Assembly: GCA_021786695.1 (NCBI GenBank)
Contig: JAJYMT010000039.1
Location: 1-27,964, forward strand
Direction of reading: 5' to 3'
Source of the DNA: a bacterium
GTDB lineage: Bacteria > Patescibacteriota > Patescibacteriia > Patescibacteriales > GWE2-39-37
DNA: 27,964 bases
Shown here: in pieces, positions 1 to 6,124 of the stretch
Layout of the letters: each line of letters starts with the position of its first letter
Numbering within the stretch: position 1 is the stretch's first letter
The notes under the pieces: model-generated
What the model saw: only the letters and a program-made list of their open reading frames with translations
Databases searched by the model: none
What the model was told of the DNA's origin: nothing
Translations under genes and position numbers: made by a program

Positions 1-323
1 TCTAATATGTCACCGCATTTAAATTGGAAATTGGAAATTGGAAATTGGAAATTGTCGGCCTCAATTTTCTTTTTACAAATATCAATTAATTTGATGCTAT
101 TATCAATGCCCAAATAACTTATTTTTTTACCGGCAAAAGCCGACATCAGCCGTCCGTTGCCGCAACCAACATCCAAAATCGAATCACCGTCCTTGACACC
201 GGCCGTTAATTTAAACAGCTCCGGCCAAAGTCGTTTTTGCCGCGTCGCATCAAACTCCCCGGCAATTTCCTCGTAATTATTCTTCACCAGGTCTAATAAT
301 TTTTCTTGCGTTTTTTTGTCCAT
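1..323 (-). CDS. class I SAM-dependent methyltransferase, N-terminal part (runs off the window)
   Basis: Reading the minus strand from an ATG at 321-323 gives an open frame to the window edge (107 codons, no stop). Residues about 40-48 contain ILDVGCGNG, the glycine-rich SAM-binding motif I of Rossmann methyltransferases. It is followed by YLGIDNS, the acidic strand-2 motif, and GDILD near the edge. The substrate cannot be told. An AGAGG sits only 2 nt before the ATG, closer than usual for a Shine-Dalgarno. The gene begins 14 nt after the recQ stop on the same strand, so it is probably co-transcribed with recQ. Oddity: 4.7 tandem heptamers lie in frame just before the GDILD motif and encode a short Phe/Gln/Asn-rich insert. 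Confidence 0.8.
   Translation of the reverse strand, partial: MDKKTQEKLLDLVKNNYEEIAGEFDATRQKRLWPELFKLTAGVKDGDSILDVGCGNGRLMSAFAGKKISYLGIDNSIKLIDICKKKIEADNFQFPISNFQFKCGDIL
22..54. repeat. tandem heptamer AATTGGA inside the methyltransferase gene
   Basis: Four full copies of AATTGGA (22-49) and a partial fifth (50-54). Three 7-mers make 21 nt, so the reading frame stays open and the protein shows a seven-residue periodicity. Such heptamer runs are otherwise intergenic in this window (see 3481-3552). Confidence 0.9.
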
Positions 324-337
324 CACCTCTGTTCGCG

Positions 338-2476
338 TTATGCGTTATGCGATTTCTTATATTCAGCCAGCACTAATTTAATCTCATTCCAATCGGCCAC
401 GTCACCCAGCAACTCTTTGATCGGCGACAGTTTTTCGGTTCCCGCCTCCTTGATCGCTTCCGTGATTTGTTTTTGTTTCGCCGGCTTGACGAATTTCTCG
501 ATCTCGACCGCCAGGCCCTTTTCGATCAGATAACACAAATGCTCCACGATAGTATTCGGGGTCAAGTCGCGATGCTGCGCCATCTCGTCGATCGACAACC
601 CTTCGTTGTATAAATCATAGGTGATGAGCTGCGTGAGTTTGGTGCTTAAGCCGCTTTTGGCTTTTCGTTTGCTTGCGGCTTGATCTGACTCCTGCTCTTT
701 AACCAGATAATCGGCGATATAACCGGCCTGCTCGCCTCGCTCGTACTCGGACGAAGCGGGCTTGGCGCCGGCCAGGCAGTTGTCGCAGCGCCCGCAGGCG
801 ACGCCGCTCGAGTCGCCGAAATATTCCAGGATATACCCCGGCCGGCAGGCGAAATGATAGACATACTCTTCCATCCGGTCCAGTTTCCGGTAAGCATGCC
901 TCAACTTTTTTTTGAGCGCCTCGAAATCAATCCTGATCTCTTTTTTGTCGACCCGCTCTAAAATCTGGATCTCCGTGCCTTTGAACGGCGGTCGGTACTC
1001 GGCCGCCTCGGCCTCTTCCAATTTTTTAACAAGCCGTCGCAGGGCGTCTTTCTTGATTTCCAGCACGCCGGCCACCTCTTCCAAATTAAGATAAAACCCG
1101 TTTGCCAATTCCTCGGCGTATTTGCCGGCCATTTTGGAAAATGCTTCCAGGTGCGCTTTGCCGCGGCTGCCGAAAATCTTTTTCGCCTCTTCAGCCGTCT
1201 TGATTAATTTTAAATACGCGCTACCGGCCCGATCCTGAACCCGCCGCAAATATCCTTCCCGTTCGAGCAGTTTCAGCGCCGTGCCGACCGCCATTTCCGG
1301 CACGCTGTCCGAAAGCATGCCGGCGAGCTCGCCATAAGTTATCAAAATGGTGTCCGTCTCGTAATTCGTAAGGATTTCGTAAATCTCCAAAATCAGTTCC
1401 GGCGGCGGGTTATCTCCTTTGATAAAAAATTCCTGCAAAAACCGGTCGCGCGAATTGTAGAGAAGCAGGCAGAAACTCGGCTGGCCGTCGCGTCCCGCCC
1501 GTCCGGCCTCCTGATAATAGGCCTCGATCGTACCCGGCATATCGTAATGGATGACGAAACGGATGTCTTTTTTGTCGATCCCCAGCCCGAAGGCGTTGGT
1601 GGCCACGATCACCCGCGCCTCGCCTTTCATGAATTTTTCCTGCACCCACTTGCGGTCCTCCGCATCCATGCCGGCGTGATAACCGATCGCCTCCACTCCG
1701 GAATCGAGCAGGGTCTGCAAGAGTTGGTCCGCCCGCGCCCGCGTACCGACATAAATGATGCCGGCGCCGTCGGGCGCGCTCTGCACCGCCTCCAGGGCGA
1801 CGCTCGGCTTCTGCCCTTCGTTGGCTCGCACCACCGCGAATTGCAGGTTCGGCCGGGCGAAACCGGTCACCACCTGCGCCGGCGCCGCCAAGCCCAGTTG
1901 CTTTATGATGTCCTCGCGCACTTCCGGCGTGGCCGTGGCGGTGAGCGCCACCACGGTCGGCCGGCCGAGCGCCTCGATCGCCGGCACGAGCCGCAGATAG
2001 CTCGGACGGAAGTCGTGTCCCCAGGAACTGATGCAGTGCGCCTCGTCGACCGCGAACAAACTCACCTTGATTCCTATGAGCGCGCTCAAGAATTCCTGGC
2101 TATAAAAACGCTCCGGCGCGATATAAAGAAGCTTATACGCTCCCTGCTTCACCGCCTCGAGCCGTCTGGCCGTTTCCGCCGGTGCGATTGAGGAGTTAAT
2201 AAAGGTCGCCGGGATGCCGATGCGCGTCAGACCGTCCACCTGATCTTTCATCAAGGCGATCAACGGCGATACCACGATCGTGATGCCCTCGAGCACCAGC
2301 GCCGGCAGCTGATAACAGAGTGATTTGCCGCCGCCGGTCGGCATGATTACGATAGTGCTTTTGCCGGCAAGCAGATTATCGATCACCCGCTCCTGGCCGG
2401 GGCGGAAATCAGTGAAGCCATAGTGTATTTTCAGCAATTCCTTCAGTTGCTGTTTTTGCTTATCAATCGGGCTCAT
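338..2476 (-). CDS. recQ: ATP-dependent DNA helicase RecQ
   Basis: 3'-5' superfamily 2 DNA helicase of recombination and replication-fork repair. In 712 aa the motifs come in order: Walker A TGGGKS (47-52), DEAH box (144-147) followed by the aromatic-rich loop CISSWGHDFRPSY, TATATP (180-184), and motif VI QEAGRAGRDG (322-331). The RecQ-Ct zinc knuckle cysteines are C544, C561, C564 and C567. After the winged-helix region the C-terminus (about 610-690) looks like the helix-turn-helix domain found at the end of many RecQ proteins rather than a classical HRDC. The ATG at 2474-2476 has no SD, but a good -10 lies 8 nt upstream (see 2485-2514). The methyltransferase follows 14 nt downstream. Confidence 0.96.
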   Translation of the reverse strand: MSPIDKQKQQLKELLKIHYGFTDFRPGQERVIDNLLAGKSTIVIMPTGGGKSLCYQLPALVLEGITIVVSPLIALMKDQVDGLTRIGIPATFINSSIAPAETARRLEAVKQGAYKLLYIAPERFYSQEFLSALIGIKVSLFAVDEAHCISSWGHDFRPSYLRLVPAIEALGRPTVVALTATATPEVREDIIKQLGLAAPAQVVTGFARPNLQFAVVRANEGQKPSVALEAVQSAPDGAGIIYVGTRARADQLLQTLLDSGVEAIGYHAGMDAEDRKWVQEKFMKGEARVIVATNAFGLGIDKKDIRFVIHYDMPGTIEAYYQEAGRAGRDGQPSFCLLLYNSRDRFLQEFFIKGDNPPPELILEIYEILTNYETDTILITYGELAGMLSDSVPEMAVGTALKLLEREGYLRRVQDRAGSAYLKLIKTAEEAKKIFGSRGKAHLEAFSKMAGKYAEELANGFYLNLEEVAGVLEIKKDALRRLVKKLEEAEAAEYRPPFKGTEIQILERVDKKEIRIDFEALKKKLRHAYRKLDRMEEYVYHFACRPGYILEYFGDSSGVACGRCDNCLAGAKPASSEYERGEQAGYIADYLVKEQESDQAASKRKAKSGLSTKLTQLITYDLYNEGLSIDEMAQHRDLTPNTIVEHLCYLIEKGLAVEIEKFVKPAKQKQITEAIKEAGTEKLSPIKELLGDVADWNEIKLVLAEYKKSHNA

Positions 2477-2484
2477 AGATTAAC

Positions 2485-2514
2485 ATTTTAACAATAAAAG
2501 GCGGTCCATTACAA
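2485..2514 (-). promoter_or_regulatory. probable recQ promoter, near-leaderless
   Basis: On the minus strand: TTGTAA (2509-2514), an 18-nt spacer, then extended -10 TGT-TAAAAT (hexamer 2485-2490). Only 8 nt separate the -10 from the recQ ATG, so transcription would begin at or within about 2 nt of the start codon. Confidence 0.5.
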
Positions 2515-2535
2515 CCCGCCCAGTATCCGTATTCT

Positions 2536-2572
2536 CGACACCCGACTTCGAAATTTTCGAAGTCGGGTGTCG
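2536..2572. repeat. perfect 37-bp palindrome between folD and recQ
   Basis: Arms 2536-2553 and 2555-2572 are perfectly complementary (18 bp) around one central base, starting CGACACCCGACTTCG. Neither strand has a T-run after it, so it is not a standard intrinsic terminator. The GACAC...GTGTC ends resemble the palindrome at 6359-6398 inside elp3. Confidence 0.8.
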
Positions 2573-2581
2573 ATAATAAAA

Positions 2582-3418
2582 CTATTTTTTTTCCTTGAAC
2601 AGCCGCAAGGTGTTTTTGAATGCCATGGCGATGGTGATGGGTCCGACGCCACCCGGCACCGGCGTTAAAAAGCCGGATAATCCTTTGGTGCTTTCCGCGT
2701 CGACGTCGCCGACCACCCGGCCGTCCGGCAGGCGCGAGATGCCGATGTCGATCACCGTCGCTCCATCTTTCAACATTTCGCCGCTAATCGCCGCCGGCCG
2801 CCCAAGCGCCGTCACCAAGACGTCCGCTTGTTTGAGCCATTTGTTCGAAGCCGTCTCGCCGTTATATAAAAGTTCGACGCGCGCGCCGGCGCATTCGAAA
2901 AAATGCTTGATTGCCCGGCCCAGTATCTCCGAGTTGACTGCGGCTACCGCCAGCTTGCCCCGCACCTCGCAGTCGGCCTCTTTCAAGACCTCCCCGATCA
3001 CTCCGATAAGCGGCGGTTCGATCTCATAGCCGCAAGTCGCGAGCATCTTATCAAGATTGTACGGATGGAAGCCGTCGACATCCTTATCCGGACGGATCCG
3101 TTCAACTACCTTGTCGGCATCGAGGCCGTCAGGCAAGGGTAGTTGCACCAGGATGCCGTCGACACTCTCGTCGGCGTTCAAAAAATCGATCATCGAAATC
3201 AGCTCGCTCATGGCGATATCGGCCGCGCATTGATATAAATGAGTATCGATCCCGACCTCTTTCGCCTGTTTCTCTTTCAGTTTGACGTATAATTTCGAGT
3301 CGTCGCGCTCCCCGACCAAAATAATCGCCAGGTTCGGCCTGGCACCAAGCTTCAATATTTCCTGAACGATTTCGTCCTTGATCCGTTCAGCGATTTTTTT
3401 CCCGTCGATAAGCTCCAT
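2582..3418 (-). CDS. folD: FolD: methylenetetrahydrofolate dehydrogenase / methenyltetrahydrofolate cyclohydrolase
   Basis: Interconverts 5,10-methylene-, methenyl- and 10-formyl-tetrahydrofolate in the cytoplasm. The 278 aa are the usual length. Visible motifs: catalytic Tyr44-x3-Lys48 (YVKLK), GILVQLPLP (88-96, with Gln92), KDVDGFHPYN (112-121), VIDIGI, GDVD, and the C-terminal signature TPVPGGVGPIT. Two motifs are degenerate. The usual PCTPxG region reads PPLIGV (135-140), and the usual Rossmann VxGxSxIVGxP reads AAVNSEILGRA (159-169), keeping Ser, Gly and Arg but losing the first glycine. The fold is clear; NAD(P) use may differ. It lies downstream of glyA on the same strand (154-nt gap), as expected for a one-carbon pair. 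No SD at the ATG. Confidence 0.93.
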   Translation of the reverse strand: MELIDGKKIAERIKDEIVQEILKLGARPNLAIILVGERDDSKLYVKLKEKQAKEVGIDTHLYQCAADIAMSELISMIDFLNADESVDGILVQLPLPDGLDADKVVERIRPDKDVDGFHPYNLDKMLATCGYEIEPPLIGVIGEVLKEADCEVRGKLAVAAVNSEILGRAIKHFFECAGARVELLYNGETASNKWLKQADVLVTALGRPAAISGEMLKDGATVIDIGISRLPDGRVVGDVDAESTKGLSGFLTPVPGGVGPITIAMAFKNTLRLFKEKK

Positions 3419-3480
3419 TGTTTTATCTTTAAACTAAAAAATAGTTCTGTTATTTAGGCGGTTTTCACGATATTCAATCC

Positions 3481-3552
3481 GATTTAAGATTTATGGAATA
3501 AGATTTATGAATAACTCAAAATACAAAATGCATTATTCTTAAATCTTAAATC
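3481..3552. repeat. inverted, heptamer-based AT-rich repeat between glyA and folD
   Basis: GATTTAAGATTTA (3481-3493) and its exact reverse complement TAAATCTTAAATC (3540-3552) form 13-bp arms separated by 46 nt. More degenerate TAAATC units continue to about 3568. The string ATTATTCTTAAATC also occurs inside elp3 at 6501-6514. No gene is seen in 3419-3572. Confidence 0.8.
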
Positions 3553-3572
3553 CTGAATCGTAAATCTTTAAT

Positions 3573-4817
3573 TTAAACGCTCGGAATCGGAAACTTGGCG
3601 CAGAGCGCTTTCACTTCTTCGCGGATAGATACTAATTTCGCCTCGTCGTCCTTGGCCGCGATCGCGCTGGCGATCCAGCGCGCCACCTGCCGCGATTCCT
3701 CTTCCTTCATGCCGCGCGTGGTCATCGCCGGCGTGCCGAGCCGGATACCGGACGGATTATAGGGCGGGTTCGGGTCAAAAGGAATGGTTGAACGCGAGGT
3801 AGAGATGCCGGCCTTATCCAGCGCCGCTTCGGCATCTTTGCCGACGATTCCCTGCGGCGTCAGGTCGACCACCATCAGGTGGTTGTCGGTGCCGCCGGAA
3901 ATTATTTTAAAGCCGAGTCCTATCAACTCATCCGCCATCGCTTTGGCGTTGGCGATTACTTGCTTGGCATACTCGGTGAATTCCGGTTTCAGCGCCTCGG
4001 CAAAGGCCACCGCCTTGGCCGCGGTCACGTTGTCGTGCGGGCCGCCCTGCATACCGGGGAAAACAGCGCGGTCAATTTCTTTGGCGAATTTTTCCTTGCA
4101 CATGATGATCGCGCCGCGCGGACCGCGCAGGGTCTTGTGGGTGGTGGTGGAAACGACATCAAAAATTTGCACCGGATTGGCGATCTGTTTGCCGGCAATC
4201 AGGCCGGCGATGTGCGCGATGTCAGCGAAAGTGATGGCGCCGACCTCGTCTGCTATATCCTTAAATTTCTGCCACTCCATTTCGCGTGAATAAGCGGAAA
4301 AACCGGCCAGGATCATCTTCGGCTGTTCGCGTAAAGCGATTTCACGCACCTGGTCCATATCGATCCGGCCGGTATCTTTGTCCACCGTATACTGCACGAA
4401 ATTATAAAGCATGCCGGAAAAGTTCACCGGATGGCCGTGCGACAGATGGCCGCCGTGATCCAGTTTCAGACCGAGCACCTTGTCGCCCGGTTTCAAAAAG
4501 GCAAAATAGACCGAGGCGTTGGCCGGCGAGCCGGAGAGCGGCTGGACGTTGACGTGTTCGGCGCCGAATAATTTTTTTGCGCGCTCGACCGCCAGATTTT
4601 CCACCGCGTCTACATTCTGGTTGCCGGCGTAGTAGCGTTTACCCGGTGTGCCCTCGCTGTATTTATTGGTAAAGACCGAGCCGAGCGCCTCTTGCACCGC
4701 CGGAAAAACGTAGTTCTCGCTGGCGATCAACTCCAGCCCTTCCTGTTGCCGCTTGATTTCCGCCTCCAACGCGCCGTAGACCTCCCGATCCTCTCCTGCC
4801 AAAATTTTATATTCCAT
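3573..4817 (-). CDS. glyA: serine hydroxymethyltransferase
   Basis: PLP enzyme moving the serine hydroxymethyl carbon to tetrahydrofolate, giving glycine and 5,10-methylene-THF, the substrate of FolD next door. 414 aa, normal for bacterial GlyA. The PLP lysine is K228 in VSTTTHKTLRGPRG. D199 and H202 (FADIAHIAG) contact the cofactor ring. SENY (33-36) and YYAGNQNVD (62-70) are family signatures of the substrate site. The ATG at 4815-4817 has no SD and sits in an AT-rich leader. No truncation or unusual residue was seen. Confidence 0.97.
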   Translation of the reverse strand: MEYKILAGEDREVYGALEAEIKRQQEGLELIASENYVFPAVQEALGSVFTNKYSEGTPGKRYYAGNQNVDAVENLAVERAKKLFGAEHVNVQPLSGSPANASVYFAFLKPGDKVLGLKLDHGGHLSHGHPVNFSGMLYNFVQYTVDKDTGRIDMDQVREIALREQPKMILAGFSAYSREMEWQKFKDIADEVGAITFADIAHIAGLIAGKQIANPVQIFDVVSTTTHKTLRGPRGAIIMCKEKFAKEIDRAVFPGMQGGPHDNVTAAKAVAFAEALKPEFTEYAKQVIANAKAMADELIGLGFKIISGGTDNHLMVVDLTPQGIVGKDAEAALDKAGISTSRSTIPFDPNPPYNPSGIRLGTPAMTTRGMKEEESRQVARWIASAIAAKDDEAKLVSIREEVKALCAKFPIPSV

Positions 4818-4875
4818 CCGATTAAATTAATTTAATAATAGCTTAATTTTAATCCTAAATAAGCCCGATGTCAAA

Positions 4876-4920
4876 GAGATAGTTGCAAAATTGTTTCTAC
4901 TGCAATTTTGCAACTATCTC
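4876..4920. repeat. 18-bp-arm inverted repeat upstream of glyA
   Basis: Perfect arms 4876-4893 (GAGATAGTTGCAAAATTG) and 4903-4920, with a 9-nt loop. It lies between the Nudix terminator and glyA. On the minus strand its 3' edge is about 60 nt before the glyA ATG. No T-run follows. It could be a protein-binding site or a small mobile palindrome. Confidence 0.75.
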
Positions 4921-4949
4921 AAATAAAAAGGAAGCCCGAGAGCTTCCTT
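4921..4949 (-). terminator. intrinsic terminator of the elp3-alkD-nudix set
   Basis: On the minus strand, stem AAGGAAGC/GCTTCCTT (4928-4935 with 4942-4949, 6-nt loop) is followed by CTTTTTATTT. It lies 20 nt after the Nudix stop codon. Confidence 0.8.
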
Positions 4950-4969
4950 GGCGAACGTTTAAGATCGAT

Positions 4970-5359
4970 TCACTTCTTCAAGAATTTGAAGTGCGTGAGC
5001 GCCGGAATGATGTTCGGTGCCAAATTTATCCGTCCAAGAATGTCGAGGTCGAACCAGTCCCAGCGCCTAATATCCGCACCCGGTTTGATCTCGCCGACGA
5101 GCCCGGCCAAATAATGGACCAGGATGACATCTTTCGGTCCCACCTCGGTATGATAGATGAAAGGCCGCGGATCGAGCAGATCGAATTCCGCGCCCATCTC
5201 TTCCCTGAACTCCTTGCGGGCGGTTTCGATCAGGTTGAGTTCGTAGTCCTCTACCTTGCCGCCGCAGAATTTCCAAAACTGGTCTTCGCCATGCTGGTTC
5301 AAAAGAGCGTGGTTGTCCCGGATGATCACCGGCCCGGAGGCCATAACGATTTTTGGCAT
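4970..5359 (-). CDS. Nudix hydrolase, 129 aa
   Basis: Likely hydrolyses a nucleoside diphosphate linked to another moiety; the substrate cannot be told. The Nudix box is at residues 33-56 of the chosen protein (GGKVEDYE ... KEFREEMG). It is one residue longer than the strict consensus and has KE in place of RE, so the match is good but not perfect. The frame is open upstream to an ATG at 5416, overlapping the alkD stop. I chose the ATG at 5357-5359 because GGAGG (5366-5370) stands 6 nt before it, one of the few clear SDs here. It follows alkD by 53 nt and ends in the terminator at 4921-4949. A role in nucleotide-pool cleaning beside AlkD is inference. Confidence 0.88.
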   Translation of the reverse strand: MPKIVMASGPVIIRDNHALLNQHGEDQFWKFCGGKVEDYELNLIETARKEFREEMGAEFDLLDPRPFIYHTEVGPKDVILVHYLAGLVGEIKPGADIRRWDWFDLDILGRINLAPNIIPALTHFKFLKK

Positions 5360-5365
5360 ATTTTT

Positions 5366-5370
5366 CCTCC
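5366..5370 (-). promoter_or_regulatory. Shine-Dalgarno that fixes the Nudix start
   Basis: GGAGG on the minus strand, 6 nt upstream of the ATG at 5359. It is notable because most genes in the window have none, and it argues against the longer reading from 5416. Confidence 0.75.
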
Positions 5371-5412
5371 CCACTTTAATTGGTTGAATCTTATGAAAAA
5401 TATCCAATTTTG

Positions 5413-6120
5413 TCAAAATTTTTTCAGGTAATGCTTCCTCTTCGCGTCCGGCATTTTTTCGATCGCGTACCGCAACATGGTACGCGGCATCTTATGGCTG
5501 AATTTATCCAGGAACGCTTCGAGGATTTTTTCCTCCCGCTTGCCGACTTCCCGGAGCATCCAGCCGATCGCCTTGTGCATCAGGTCGTGTTCGTCGGCGA
5601 ACAGCCGTTCCGAGAGAAGCAGAGTATCGGAAAAATCTCCTTGGCGGATAAAAGAAAATGTCGCCAAGACGGCGATGCGCCGTTCCCACAAATTTTTCGC
5701 TTTCGCCAATTTATACAAAATCGCGCGCGGCCGCCCAAGCAGATATTCTCCGACGATTTTCGGCGCCGTCAGATCGACCAAATCCCAATTGTTTATCCAG
5801 ACGGTGTTTTTTAAATACAGTTTATAGATTTTTTTCCGCTCTTGCTCGTCGCCGCGCTCGAATTGATCCACCAGGATTAACAGGGCGGTCAAGCGCTGTT
5901 CATGGATTTTCGTCTGCAGCAACTCGATCACGTCGGCCAGATTAAGGTCGCGATACTTATGCACCAACTTGCGGCTCTGCGGCACCATCACACCCAGAAA
6001 AATATCGCCCTCGCCGTACTCGCCCGGGCCGGTCTTGAAAAACCGCGCCAGGATTCCGGCTTGAACCGGACTCGCCAAGTCCCTCAATTCTTTTTTGAGA
6101 TGCTGCGATCGATCAGACAT
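5413..6120 (-). CDS. alkD: AlkD-like DNA alkylation repair protein (HEAT-repeat DNA glycosylase)
   Basis: Family members excise bulky or positively charged alkylated bases (3-methyladenine, 7-methylguanine) without base flipping. The protein is 235 aa, all-helical, and matches the family length. Active-site positions known from Bacillus AlkD fall at the same places: NWDLVD with D113, WERRIAV with R147/R148, and KAIGWMLREVGK with W187. The gene starts 4 nt after the elp3 stop, so it is translationally close to elp3 and followed by the Nudix gene. No SD. No disruption seen. Confidence 0.9.
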   Translation of the reverse strand: MSDRSQHLKKELRDLASPVQAGILARFFKTGPGEYGEGDIFLGVMVPQSRKLVHKYRDLNLADVIELLQTKIHEQRLTALLILVDQFERGDEQERKKIYKLYLKNTVWINNWDLVDLTAPKIVGEYLLGRPRAILYKLAKAKNLWERRIAVLATFSFIRQGDFSDTLLLSERLFADEHDLMHKAIGWMLREVGKREEKILEAFLDKFSHKMPRTMLRYAIEKMPDAKRKHYLKKF

Positions 6121-6124
6121 AGGT

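Noticed and set aside
22..54. CRISPR-like array (heptamers)
   Set aside because: Units are 7 bp with no spacers. No repeat-spacer pattern or cas gene exists in the window.
1547..2191. Plus-strand open frame of 214 codons opposite recQ
   Set aside because: It lies wholly antisense to the conserved helicase core, is Arg/His-rich as expected of a shadow frame, and has no start signals.
4818..4969. Folate or glycine riboswitch upstream of glyA
   Set aside because: The leader holds a simple inverted repeat and AT-rich sequence. I could not find the conserved core of either riboswitch class.
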